Shown piece by piece: positions 8,761 to 20,181 of a DNA stretch of 34,344 nt. The notes under the pieces are model-generated. The model worked only from the letters and a program-made list of their open reading frames with translations. It searched no databases and was not told where the DNA came from. The stretch lies in NCBI RefSeq assembly GCF_001039355.2, contig NW_019775691.1, positions 201,434 through 235,777 of the forward strand, in the 5' to 3' direction. Position 1 is the stretch's first letter; each line of letters opens with the position of its first letter. Source of the stretch: Lingula anatina (Eukaryota; Brachiopoda; Lingulata; Lingulida; Lingulidae). The position numbers and the translations under genes are program-made.

Positions 8761-11700
8761 ATGATGGTGTTAACAAGTGCTGGTGTTTTAGCAGTCGTTG
8801 CCTTGGTCGTGGGTTTGACTAACGGAGTGCCACAAGTAAGTCGTTTTCAAGTTTGTTTTGTCTGGTAACATAGGTTGGTAAAATAGGTTTTTCGTTGTCT
8901 ATTGTACAGTGACAGTATAAGACACAATTTGTCTTTTAAATAGACTGAACCCGTTTTGAAGCTCAAATCACTGATTTTTATGTAAAAACAAGTTTTGTTC
9001 CTATAGAAAAAAATTCTATTTGTCATAGATGCAGCTTGTTAATAACATTGATAAAAACATATATTTATTTCTTTTGACGCGGATAGCTTTTGATGCTTAT
9101 AAGATTAAGCATTGGTTTTTGGGCGAGTATTTTAGTTCGTAGCATCAAATTCCCAGCAAATTTTAAAAGACTGACAATTATGACTTAAAATAGGACAAGA
9201 AGATGAATAAGTTTATTTTGACGATCTTTGCCCAAAGTTAAACTTGCACCATTTTTCGTGACGCTGCATGTTTTAAGACGCAGACTAACATCTGGACGTT
9301 CTGTTTACATCAACCATTGCTGATTTTCATAACATAAAAGTAAAACTAAAACAACAGTTCGTTCTATAGTATGTCGGATTACGACCTCATTTTTTGCACC
9401 CGAGGAAAAATATTTTATTCCGGTTGAAACTTGAAGAGTGCAGCCCGTAAATTAATTCTCAGCTGTTGAATTAAAAATGAGTCATAAGTGGGATCGCTTT
9501 CACAAAACTTCCGTTAATTGTATATAACAGCGGTATGGTATAGTTTTACGTTCAATACACCGGTGCAGTGGCAGATACGAGACATCAATAAGATGAAGAA
9601 CAGTTAGCCTCCCTTATTATGAATATTACCGCCGTATCTGCACACGTTTTACGAGAAAATTAGTTTAAGCGGAACAAATCTTTTCCCCCCCCCCCCCCCC
9701 CCCCTCCACAGAAAACGGATTTTTTTTTTCGAAAACGCTGTTTATACTCTGCAGTGCTGTGTGTAAACTATCAGCGTTGGACAGAATAAATCCACTCTAG
9801 TTTTATCATATAATTGCGCCATTTCAGCAAATGTTTTGAGACCCCGTAACTCCATATATTACACTATAAGATCTAAAAAATACAAAGCACAACAATAAAA
9901 AGTCTGTTGACTTAATACATGTATAACTACGTTTATGATTTCTAAAAATCGTTATACGAAAACACGGTGATAGCTATACCAAGCTACAGAAAGCGAACGA
10001 TCGACCACTTCGTGGTTATAATTTGTCATAAGGAAGACCGCAATACCGCATCGACACATTGTCTCATTGGTGTTATACATTGATGTGGTTGACGTCGCCG
10101 GGACCACGACGAGGCGCTTAAAAGGAAGACAAGTTGACCCCGAAGACAAAGATGAAGTTGACAAAGTTTCGTCAAAAATATTGCCTTTTCAAGAATATTT
10201 TTCCCGTTGCGAATGTCTCGTCTATAATACAGACCCCCTATTTGAAATAACAGAATATTAGCACGAGTAAAATTACAAAGGAATATACTTTGTCAACCGT
10301 TATAACTTTTAGACAATATTGCTCCAAAAAGATAATAACAATAATAATAATAGTAATAATAATGATAATAATAATAATAATAATAATATTACATTTAAAC
10401 AAAGTTATTATAGGGGTTTCTGATAGGATCATGCGTAAGAAAAAACTAATGTCTCCGTTTCCAGCCACCGGTGAGGTGTGGTCCTGTCCTGTCACGCGTC
10501 CACGACTTTTCCGCGTGCCTCGTGGCGGCTGGCGATGTCGTCTGACGTGAAAACCGTTTGTCTGACTAAAATGTATATTTTGCTTACATCCTGCTTATTA
10601 ACATTTTGGTTCAAGTAAAGTCTACTTATTTCTACGAAATCGTTTAACAACACAACATGTCCTTAAAGAGTTTCAGATGAGACGCCAGGCTGCCATCGTT
10701 AATACAGGTAGAACGTATAAATAAACATACATATACGTAAACGTGTACCTTCTTGGTTTATCCAAAGATTAGTAGAACTCTACACCTCTTTGTATTGTCG
10801 TATTTTGATTCATCGATTAAATCATTCGTATTTATCATAAAGAAAAAAAGGTGGTGCCTATTTAAGACATGAAAATTCCAAATCAATTAATCATTTTGAC
10901 ATTTTATAAAGGCAAATGTATGCCTTTGACTGCAATTGATGACTCACAACTGTCCACGTGATTCAGTTCTGATAAGGGTTGCTCCGACATAGACACAGAA
11001 CTATCGTCAAAGCAAAAAATGACTAAAACGTGTTTTTAATTTCTTGATAGAAAACGTGGATGGCGTAATATCAAAAGTCATCTTGGGATAAAATATCATT
11101 TCTGGGGGAATTTTCTGATACCAGAGCAGTCAAAATAGATAGCGAAAACAATGGGCAGCTACGGTCATAATGCGAATAATGAAAATAATTCATAAATATC
11201 AAAATTATTGATATGTTTATTATCGCTGTCATAAAAAATCAACTGACGTAGACTAAGAGTTTGACGTCATTCATACATGTAGTAGGCCTACTTGCAGCCT
11301 ACGTCAAGTCAGCCCGGTTTATTGTAAAAGGTGAAAAGATAAAGAATATGAGGAAGACTAAGAGAAAGAGAGGGTGTGGGAAAGAGAGGGGGAAGGGAGG
11401 AGGAAAGAGAGAGAGGGAGAGGAGGGAGAGGAGGGAGAGAGGGAGGGAGAGAGAAAGAGAGGAAAAAAGAAAGATAAGCAGCGGGGCAGCATCATTTCTC
11501 CATCAAAACACAATCTTATATTTATACTCTGTATACTCTCTTCAGGACCTGACGAAACAGAAAGTTTCACTGGCGCCCGCTTCCTTGAACACGACCTCTC
11601 CTGGCTGTGGCGGGTGCGGGGCAGGGGCGGTGCCGGGGACAAAGGTCAGGACTTGTGAGAGAATGCTGCAAGACGCCGACTGCATCGTAATGAAACGGTG

Positions 11701-13781
11701 CATCCACAGACGGCCTAATTTTATGGGCGGAGGAACAATGTCAGTGGCGTGTCCACAGGTGACCAAGTGAGTATTAGGGCGCATTCCCATAGATTTTAGA
11801 TCGATCTATCCCCGTGGGGAGTCTCACTAGATTACTGTCAGATAATCCGGCTTAAATGTCCGTCCCGCCTTCTACAAGGTGTAAGGGGGTAATTAACTTT
11901 AGTGCCCGCTCGGCTGACAGCTATTTAGCGTGAACCCCCAGGGAGTTAGGTCGATCTAGTTGGATCGAACTAATCTCTGGGAATGGGGTCTTAAAGTGGC
12001 ATGTGGGGTGGGTGGTGTAAAAGTTTACGAAAACAATTAAAAAAGAATTAAATTAGAACGTACTGTAGTGCTAGCGAAAGAACAAGGAAATACAAATCCC
12101 TGATAGTGACGCATAACAAGTATCTTCTTCCTCCAGATGCAACAAAACTGAAAGCTTCTGCTGCAGCAACGCGTTTCCTGTGTACGCAGAAGCCCCTACC
12201 TCGGGACTGGAGACCGATCTCGAGAGGATAGAGCGACATCTGGAGGGTCCCGTGGCATGCGAAAGTACGTTAACTGTAGCTATTCTGTGGACTGAGAACA
12301 AATGATAATGAGAATCGTCTGAGAATGCCTAAAACGAGGCTGGCGGTTTCACGAGACGTCATAGTAGACAAAAAAGCGTGGTCTGAGAAACGTGGGGGCA
12401 ATCTTTTGGCAATGGGGTAAAACACATTTAGAATATCGTCTTGGAAAGCAAAATTCGTGAAATATGCTAGTGAATGAGTCGCGAAATATGATGAAATCGC
12501 ACTGTTTCGCAATAACCTGTTATTTTACAGAACTTAAGGGAAAACAACGGGAAACATACCAGTGGGTAAATTCTGCCCACTTTCCTTCATTGACGCGCTA
12601 GTTTGCCATTTTTTCTGCTCCCACATTTCTCCTAATCTCAGATGATTCCCATTAACCTTGACAATAAGACGGTTTTACAAACTGTCAACTAATTTGCAAA
12701 CGCTTCTTTCATGAAACTTCATTTGTACAAAGCCAATAATTTTTCCTCCTGTGAGAAAAAAAGACAGTTGGAGGGGTTCTAGATAAGAAATCCTCTTGCG
12801 TGTGACTTTTGTTTTTCGGAATTCCTTCAGTCAAACATATTGCCAAGTCAACCCCAGCAAACCTATATTTAGATATGTTTCTTCCTTCTAGTTCCAAACT
12901 GGACCACGTGGTCATCGTGGTCATCATGCAGCAAGACATGTGGAGGGTTTGGGTGTGGTCAGCGCACGAGGTTCAGGACCTGCCTGAACAAGGACCGCGT
13001 AGAATGCAGGTGAGAGGGGACGCACGACAATTAATTCCTCAATTATTCTCTACAAAATAAAATGCAAAAGCAGACAGAATATATTGATAAATAGAAAACA
13101 AACAAATAAGAACATCTACCTTAATTTTGAGTTTACTAGATCCCACGGCGTACATGTATACACCACACTTTGTCATGCCGAAAGACATTTGTTTTAAATA
13201 CATATTCTTTGAAACATTACTTGATAAATGATAGTCACATTATGGTCAAAATTCAATATTCACCATGAACGTCGTCTTACACACTAGGCATCGCTCTCAA
13301 TATCTTCCTGTGTTCTTGTCTTCAGCAATTCTCACCACCAGGTGGAGACAGAGGCCTGCGGCAGCAGCGCCCCCTGTGAGACAATTCAACAGAAACCGTG
13401 TCCACGCTACAGCGCCTTCTGGTGGGGATGGTGGGGCCGGACCCAGAAGCAGGCTAAGTAAGTATGGGCTGGCCATTGCACAGTTCATATTGGAAGACGA
13501 TATCATTCGTGCTCTTAAGTTCATTTATTCTTTCGTTCATTAATTCATTTTTCTATACATTGACAAATGATGTATTATTCAAGGTAAATTCAATGCTTGT
13601 TTAATTTACTGATTAATTCATTAATTGAGTCAGTGTTTAATCCATTTGTCATTTTAGGATATTTTTTATCAATATGTGTCTTTATTTTTACGTTTGTTTA
13701 TCTTTCAGCTGTGCAACTCGTGTTAACGAGTGTTGCAAAGGATACAGCAACTATGGGAGAATGTGTCTAGAGATCGCTTAA
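8761..13781 (+). CDS. Secreted cysteine-rich protein with a thrombospondin type 1 repeat
   Basis: Six exons: 8761-8835, 11546-11766, 12137-12264, 12892-13009, 13326-13457 and 13709-13781 (TAA). Phases agree throughout, for 248 residues. Residues 1-25 form a signal peptide (MMVLTSAGVLAVVALVVGL, cut likely near TNG). Exon 2 has a Cys-rich stretch (PGCGGCGAG, then VRTCERML). Exon 3 has FCCS. Exon 4 is a clear TSR: WTTWSSWSSCSKTCGGFGC and then QRTRFRTCL, with the Trp ladder, the CSxTCGG and the R-x-R-x-C layers. Exon 5 completes it (CGSSAPC, KPCP), followed by FWWGWWGR. The last exon has NECCKGY and ends RMCLEIA. Known TSRs bind glycosaminoglycans, growth factors or matrix and are often C-mannosylated on the Trp ladder. 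An extracellular matrix or signalling role is inferred. I do not recognise an orthologue for the whole protein. Confidence 0.85.
8836..11545 (+). other. Large first intron of the TSR gene
   Basis: This 2.7-kb intron runs from GTAAGTCG to TCTTCAG. It contains a C homopolymer (9685-9704), an AAT-type tract (about 10330-10390), a GC-richer hairpin-like patch near 10460-10530 (CCAGCCACC against GGCGGCTGG) and a purine (GA) tract at about 11347-11475. The 64-codon frame at 10067-10261 is open but has no recognisable family. Confidence 0.75.
11777..11990. mobile_element. 214-bp MITE with terminal inverted repeats and TTA target duplication (PIF/Harbinger-like)
   Basis: The element is flanked by TTA at 11774-11776 and 11991-11993. 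Its ends are GGGCGCATTCCCATAGAT and, read from the other side, GACCCCATTCCCAGAGAT. Sub-terminal TAGATCGATCTA palindromes lie inside. It has no coding capacity. A 3-bp TWA duplication is typical of PIF/Harbinger MITEs. It sits 11 bp inside the TSR gene's second intron. Two further diverged copies in opposite orientation lie at 20340-20762. Confidence 0.75.
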
Positions 13782-14001
13782 AGTTTGACACTTAACGATT
13801 TCTTGTTCCGTAATACAGTACAACACGCAAGGTTGTTATAAAACCTGCAGTTAAAAATGAACGTGTCACGTTTTTAACACGTTGTGCAGAGAAGTTGAAC
13901 CGTCACCTTTTCTCTCTCTTTGCAACGAGTTTGTATGGCGTCACCATTTGCGCCTTTACTGGATCTGTACATAAATATGAAGTTAAACGATTACCTTGCA
14001 G

Positions 14002-14007
14002 AATAAA
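14002..14007 (+). terminator. Poly(A) signal of the TSR gene
   Basis: AATAAA lies 221 nt after the TAA, in the first non-repetitive stretch downstream. This is a normal spacing for a 3' UTR. Confidence 0.55.
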
Positions 14008-15890
14008 TATTTCTGTCAACTTAGTGTTTAAACAGGAGACCTGTCAACTTAAAACACCTTTTTACGACAAATGAGTCAGTGAGCGGAAAATGATCTGAGA
14101 CACATTTATCGTCGGTTTAATACCGGATCTATTTACACTACGTTGTTTGGAGGAATGATGATAATACTCGTGAGGAATGTTGACTGACAGCGTGATTTAA
14201 CTTCTTTGGTTTTATTGTTTTGGCGTCACCAGCACATTCATGTTTAGATATCACGACTTTATCAGATTAAATGCACTTAGTTCCCAATAATTATATCTTT
14301 ATTTGATGAATATCAGTTAAAGCATTTTCCTTATTATCGCGCTAAATATTATATAAACGTTTATCTTTAAATGCATGCATACTAAAATAAGAACATCATT
14401 TGAAAGAATTAATATTCAGAAAATTATTAAAAACGGCAGATATCAAAGGTTCAGTATTCAGGTGTCAACTTATACTTTAATGCGTTCCCTTCACATGCTG
14501 GTATGAAGGTTCTAAAACGCACAAATTATATTTATTCATCGTTTCACTTGATAATGTTTTCTTCTCTAATGTATTATCTAAAATGTAAATAAGGAATTTA
14601 AAGTGAGAAACTACAAGTTTGGTAAGTTGTAAATAATAAAACTTCTGAAAAAAAAAGATGTATCAATCGATTTGATTAAGATATATCAATCGCACAAGTC
14701 TAAATAAATCTGGTGTATAGTTACTATTATTATTTTTGTCAGTAAAGCTTAACTACATATATCAGTCCTTAAAAAGCGTTTAATAAGGTTTTTTTGTCAG
14801 TGAGAAAATACTCTCTTTGTTCTCGTCAGACATTATGATTATTAACAAATATTTATCTGACAAGCGAGTTGTCCATTCGGTTCTTAAGTATTGCGTTATA
14901 GTGTAAATCTGAATTCATCATTCCAGGGAGATTACGTTTATAAATGCATTTCGTTCCCTATCGTGTGAATGTCCATTCTAAGACAAAAAGACCACAGCCA
15001 TAAATATCTATGAAGTCTTCTCTAACGTCTTTTTTATTCGATCATTAGTTCTTGGCTTGAGCAACAAATGTTTAACGGGACCTTTCTTTGTTAATAACTT
15101 CATGATGGCGAGTGGTATTGCTCAGGATTTAAGCGTCTTTTTTTTTTTTTTTTTTTTTTTTGCGTAGCGAAGAGAATGCGTCACTTGGGTAGTCTGTATC
15201 TCCATTTTTAAATGAAATATTAAAATAAAAAATCTACTGTATCATCTGGAATGTAGTCTAAAAGATCTTTAACTCCCGCACTTAAGTCACCTTCAATAAC
15301 AAATGACATATGTGGTTAAAGGTCCAATAGCTTAAGTTTATCATTAAACAAGTCTATCCCTTGCTATTTTGATCGTCGTCATTATATAGTCGATCTCTAC
15401 GGTGTTTTGGAGGTAATAAAAGAGTTCACAACTGTCGCAATGTTATTCAGTAGCTTTCACAAACAAATATGAACTTATTTACGTCACTGAGATGATTTGC
15501 TGTTAATGCTCATTAAAAGATGTTGAAAGTGAAATAAACTATATCTTTATTAATCAAAGCAGATTTCAAATTTTATTTGAGGTCTTTTTTTACAGATCTT
15601 TGTCAGCGTCTCGTACATGTATACGGTATTTTATTTGTTGGCGTCCTTAAAAATTACCTAATACCTACTTTGTCACAATCCTGAGGTAGAATTATCTGGC
15701 ACTAACATAGTCACTCTATTGAGGCAGAATTATCTTGTACTAATAATGTCACACTGTTGAGGCAGAATGAAAACAAACCCCATCAATATATATTTTATGG
15801 CCATATTATTAAATTTTTTCCCGCCTAGCTCAGGAGACTTCATTGGTCGTATTTTCATTGCATGTAAAAATGCAATTTGAAGGAGGCGTG
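14008..15890. other. AT-rich intergenic spacer
   Basis: No exon pair that I can join is visible on either strand. It holds a T run (15138-15161) and a short tandem repeat (15671-15769). If the minus-strand frame at 15892-16197 is a first exon, its later exons would have to lie in or beyond this stretch; I could not find them. Confidence 0.6.
15671..15769. repeat. 38-bp tandem repeat, about 2.5 copies
   Basis: The units begin TGAGGTAGAATTATCT at 15682, TGAGGCAGAATTATCT at 15720 and TGAGGCAGAAT at 15758, so the period is exactly 38 bp. No function is evident. Confidence 0.85.
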
Positions 15891-15891
15891 T

Positions 15892-16197
15892 TTATACTGT
15901 GCGCATATTAAAATCCAGAGACAATACGAAAGGTATAGGCCTACACGAAACTAATATACATACCCTGCAGAGTATAATATAGACAACAGCAACTAAACCA
16001 GTAAATGATAACGATGCTATTCTCGTGCAGAAAGTCATCGCCTCTGTTCCCAGTGCCCAGAGCACGAAGAGGTACCTTTTCATCTCCCAAACCTGTCCCG
16101 CACCGTATTCGCGGCACATCTGTCTAACCGCGACGTCTCCCAAGATTCCTCTCAGGGCGAGATGCCATGCCAGACTACTTAGTCCACAGATCTTCAC
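15892..16197 (-). CDS. Possible first exon of an unidentified membrane protein, divergent from the next gene
   Basis: The open frame starts with ATG at 16197 and encodes MKICGLSSLAWHLALRGILG, then MCREYGAGQVWEMKRYLFVL and a hydrophobic segment (FTGLVAVVYIILC). A donor-like CAGG|GTATGT lies near 15970, so coding probably stops there, not at the frame's end. The stretch at 16020-16260 is visibly richer in GC and CpG than its surroundings. That fits either an exon or a shared promoter for this gene and the one starting at 16510. I do not recognise a family, and no further exons were found. Confidence 0.3.
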   Translation of the reverse strand: MKICGLSSLAWHLALRGILGDVAVRQMCREYGAGQVWEMKRYLFVLWALGTEAMTFCTRIASLSFTGLVAVVYIILCRVCILVSCRPIPFVLSLDFNMRTV

Positions 16198-16509
16198 TTG
16201 GCGGGTCCCTGCACGTTCCTCTGTGGCGCAAAATTGTACAGAGTTGCGTCAATATTTTGCGGTCGTGCTTTCGAACTTCGGATAACTGTCTAAAGTGTTT
16301 GTGCGGCTTTCAAAAGGTTGGACGGATATATGTAGTGAACCCCACCGCAGCACTTTAATCTGTTTTGTGTGGGACTGTCTACAGACAGCTGTTGGGGATC
16401 GTGTCCGTGTGGAGCCTACGCCTTCTTTTTGTTGTTGACAAGACGTTGGTGGAGCATCCGTGACGTAAAGTGTGACATTTGACCTGTGTTGTATTGCAGC
16501 CTTGGCAAG

Positions 16510-19500
16510 ATGGTGTGGAGCTTGTTTTTGTTGTGTCTTGTTACTGCTGTAACAGGTAAGTAGGAATTGCAAACATTTAAATAGAAGAGACATTTTATCG
16601 TTGGTTGACTAACTTTATTATTTCTTTCGTGATTCTAACTTTGCTCGAAAATATGCACAAGATAAAGAACTTTTGAGAAATATGCATGTAACAGTTGTTA
16701 TGAGTGTCACTTTGAGCAAAGTTATTCAGTTCTTGTGCGTGTGTACATACATTAACCTTGAAGACATGAGATTGCTCTTTTCTGTTGTGTATTTTATATA
16801 GCACAGGTTACTCAGTAGAACTGTGTTGGTCTTAAGTTTGTTTAAACACTCATTGTAGGGAGTGTGCATGATTCTAGAAATTTATTAACTGTGCATTTCA
16901 CACACACACACACACACACTTTAACACTTATACACACACACATACATACACACAATGGATCCTACATGTACTACATATAATAACAATGGCAATAACTACT
17001 ACGCCCGCTTTTTCGCCTCCTCCTGCTACTAATACTACATGTGCCGTTTCCCCAACAGAAATTTCCTATAGGATCCCATAAGATGTTCTACAAGAAATTG
17101 GCCCAAATAAAAACCCTACAGGGTCCTATGGAACATATTTCCTTTAGGACGCCCGTTAGAACTCCTATAGAGTGAAATTGGAGTCCTGTGGTACATCCTA
17201 TAGAAAATTTTCATGGCGGATTTAAGGCGGGGTATACCAGGGGTGCTGACCCCACTCGATTTCTGAAATAATTACAGCAATGATCCCTTCTTGAAATTCG
17301 AATTTTGACTAGCTGAATCATATTTCTAAACCGTCCCAAATGATACCGTTCTCCCTCTAAAGTATCTTAATTTTTTTGGTCCCTTCAAATAATCCTGGAT
17401 CCGCCTCTGATATTACTAGTTCTACTACTACAATCACTACAACTACGACTACTACTGCCGGTACTACTACTACAACTACCACAACAACAACTACTACTAC
17501 TACCACTACTACTGCTACTATATGTGCACTACATCCTACTGAATTTTCAGGTGGTCGCAGTCAGATGTGCAGCGATGGCCAGGTGGCAGAGTGTATGGCC
17601 CCGATGAGACGCTATTCCCTTGATGTGCTCTCTGACCTCTTTCCTAGATACCGGGAGAACGCCCTTAAGACACTCTGCGAGTAGGTGGTGCACTGATATT
17701 TTTAATAACTAATAAAAGTATTATCAATTATATTTTTAATAACTTATAATTAATAATATTTAATTATTTATAGATACTGTTATTTCAAAAATCGAAATAC
17801 TCTTCGAATCTCAGAGGAATGTTCAACTTAAACATTCTACAGAGTGCAGTTTATGACTTCAAAGTGTTTTTATAGAATAGTGCGCCGGTATTATATCATA
17901 AAAGACCGTAATACCGAGAGTTGTTCAAAACAAAAAAACGCGTAAATTTATATGTACTTAAAGCCAGGATAAATCAAATAATATAAAGTGGTTCATTAAA
18001 ATCTTACGCTTAATTAAGCCATGTGTAATTTCTTTTTAAATGGTAAAGCTGTAATACTACATGTTGGTCGACTGATAGTGATTTGACTTGGAACAAGGCA
18101 GACTAAAATGCAGGCTCAAATTTAAAACAGATTTTTTAAAGTCTTAAAAGATAAATGTTCTGTGGTAAAACTGACCACCGATGTCAGGTATATGTCCTGA
18201 GAAATGCACCTTTCTTCCAGCCATTACGAGGAGTCTGAAGATTGCTTTAAACCGCTGAAGGAGACGTGTCCGCCATTGGTGGAGAGGCAGATTGATGCCA
18301 TGGAGGACGCCTTTGATTTTCTGTGTGAGGACGGCTTGGAAGGTGAGCAGACGACAGCGTCTCACCTGGAGTCAGGGCCGGATATATGTATCCCCCCAGT
18401 AAGCAGGGGCAGAGTAAAATATATTGCGTGGAAGTTTTAATGAAAATTATTTGTTCCATAAACTTGCTTACCTGTATAAACACAAATTGCAGCCAAATAT
18501 TTAATATATAGTTACATGTTTTGTTTTGACTTCTGTTCTTCAATTTTGACAGAAATATTTCAATCTCTTTTTCCCCTATCAGATTACAAAAAGGTAGAGG
18601 AATGTTTCGAAGCATCTGAATACATGGGGGCTACCGACGCGTGCCTGGGGAACTTCTTTGCAACAGTAAACATAGAGGCGGCAAACGGGGAGTATCCAAC
18701 ATGCTTGTAAGTATGGTGTTATCAGAACGGATAGTATCCAACATGCTTGTAAGTATGGTGTTATCAGAACGGATAGTATCCAACATGTTAGTAAGTATGG
18801 GGTTATCAGAGCGGATGGTATCCAGCATGTTAGTAAGTATGGAGTTATCGTAACGGCTAGTATCCAGCATACAAGTATGGGGTTATCAGGGAGGACAATA
18901 CCCAACATGCAAGTGAGTATGTGGTTATAAGACCGGATATTATTCAACCTGCTAGTGGGTGTGGGCTTTACAGAACTAAGTATGGGTCTATCAGCGCGGA
19001 TAATATTCAACATGCAAGTGAATATGGGCTTATCATAACGGATAGTATCCAGAATGTGTATCTCATGGAGGGCCGCGTGGCACTTCTGAGTAGTATGTAA
19101 CGCAGTCTTTATCCATTCATTTTCTGTACGTTATAATTCCAGTGATATGAGTGCCTTGGTGAAATGTGGCTATGATGCGGCTAAGTACCTGTGTGGAGAG
19201 GAGGCGGGCTACTGGCAGTGTAAACAGAGCAAACACGCTCTCAGAGCTCTCTTCATTGGGAACAGCTCATGTGCTTTGGGTGCGTTTGATGGTTATATTT
19301 AATTATAATATATATACTTTTCTGCATTCACTTTTACATTGTATTTATAACAACAATTTGGTCAAACTTCTAATGAGAATTTACCCCGCCGTATTTTCTA
19401 ACCGTATTCCTCTTGGTCTTCTTTTACAATGTCATCATTAAGGATTGGTCTACTTCATATATTTTGCTCACTTATGCTTCTGTCTTTCTTGCTCGAAATT

Positions 19501-20181
19501 TATGATTATTATTTTTCCGTCTTCCTTTTAGACTGTGACCCAGGCAACGATCCAGCCCCAACGAACTCCACTGATGGCGAGGTGAAGGAACACGAGCCGG
19601 CCGATGGAGAAACAAAAACTGAAAAGGAAAAAAATAAAGATAAAGAAAAAGAAAGTGAACATGACAAAGAAAAGAAACAAGAACACGATCAGGAAAACGA
19701 AAAGGATAAAGACGACGAGAAAAGTACCTATACATTGGAGGATAACTCTAGTAGTAGGGAAGAGGTGGATACCGGAAGTACAGTAGAAAATGGTGATTTC
19801 AAAGCCGTGCACCGAAACGAGGAAAGTGAAGAACAAGGCAATGACACAGGGATTCTAGTCGGTGTCATGGGCGGCATTCTGATCGTTGGAATGATAATTG
19901 TAATCATTGGATTCTGCAGATACCGAGCTAAAAAACGAGGACGTCTCGACGAGCAGCCAATAGTCAACGACGCCCGTTATTCTGCATCAGTGCCGTCTAT
20001 CGTCCCCGTTACTGGACCCAGTAGCGTTCTGTTCGTTGCACCTACAGCACGCGGTCAAACAAGACGCGAGGGGGCGCAGTTAGTTAACGGACAAGGAGGA
20101 GCAGCTTCGTACGGCGGAACTGTGTCTGAAAGAGTAGATGCACAGAATGCTCACAATGCGAATGTGTCTGCGTATATCTAA
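16510..20181 (+). CDS. Type I membrane protein with a 14-cysteine helical ectodomain and charged stalk
   Basis: Six exons: 16510-16555, 17551-17680, 18221-18342, 18583-18706, 19143-19279 and 19532-20181 (TAA). Phases agree, for 402 residues. Residues 1-16 are a signal peptide (MVWSLFLLCLVTAVTG). The ectodomain (to about residue 190) has 14 cysteines in helix-like, Glu/Lys-rich sequence. Cys pairs are spaced similarly in exons 2-3 (SDGQVAECMAPM, KTLCDHYEESEDCF) and exons 4-5 (KVEECFEASE, AKYLCGEEAGYWQC), suggesting an internal duplication. A Lys/Glu/Asp-rich stalk (about 205-245) follows. The membrane helix is at about 293-315 (GILVGVMGGILIVGMIIVII), with a basic stop-transfer RYRAKKRGR and a cytoplasmic tail of about 85 residues. 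I do not recognise the family. The pattern resembles the many orphan Cys-rich surface proteins of molluscs, and a receptor or adhesion role is inference. Confidence 0.8.
17055..17213. mobile_element. Second foldback element of the CCTATAGGA type
   Basis: The arms GAAATTTCCTATAGGAT (left) and ATCCTATAGAAAATTTTC (right) are imperfect reverse complements. Internal CCTATAG/CCTACAGG palindromes recall the element at 4962-5138. It lies in intron 1 of the membrane-protein gene and has no coding capacity. Confidence 0.5.
17410..17520 (+). repeat. (ACT/ACA)n microsatellite just upstream of exon 2
   Basis: Imperfect ACT/ACA triplets end 30 nt before the exon at 17551. In the exon's reading frame the repeat would read as poly-Thr and stays open through the acceptor. 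I treat it as intronic because a standard TTTTCAG acceptor precedes the exon. Confidence 0.85.
18691..19060 (+). repeat. 42-bp minisatellite that starts inside exon 4 and copies its splice donor
   Basis: The units begin at 18691, 18733, 18775, 18817 and 18859 (exactly 42 bp apart), then more diverged at about 18898, 18939, 19002 and 19044. The first unit spans the exon end: TATCCAACATGCTT|GTAAGTATGG, with the exon ending at 18706. The next three units repeat the GTAAGTATGG donor unchanged. Later units drift to GTGAGTATG, GTGGGTGTG or lose GT. In the exon frame a TAA follows the first donor directly, so only the first copy gives a full-length protein. Confidence 0.9.

Noticed and set aside
9530-9650. 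Inverted repeat GCAGATACG / CGTATCTGC
   Set aside because: The arms are short and interrupted, with no second copy in the window.
11261-11545. Frame leading into exon 2 of the TSR gene through a GA-rich tract
   Set aside because: It encodes low-complexity Arg/Glu sequence, and a good TCTTCAG acceptor at 11545 marks the exon start, so this is intron.
18579-19013. Open frames with repeated MLDTIRSDN or SNMLVSMVLSER peptides
   Set aside because: They are translations of the 42-bp minisatellite, whose length divisible by three keeps any frame open.
19528-19836. Minus-strand hydrophobic frame opposite the last membrane-protein exon
   Set aside because: It is the antisense of the Lys/Glu-rich stalk, which reads as Phe/Leu by complementarity.
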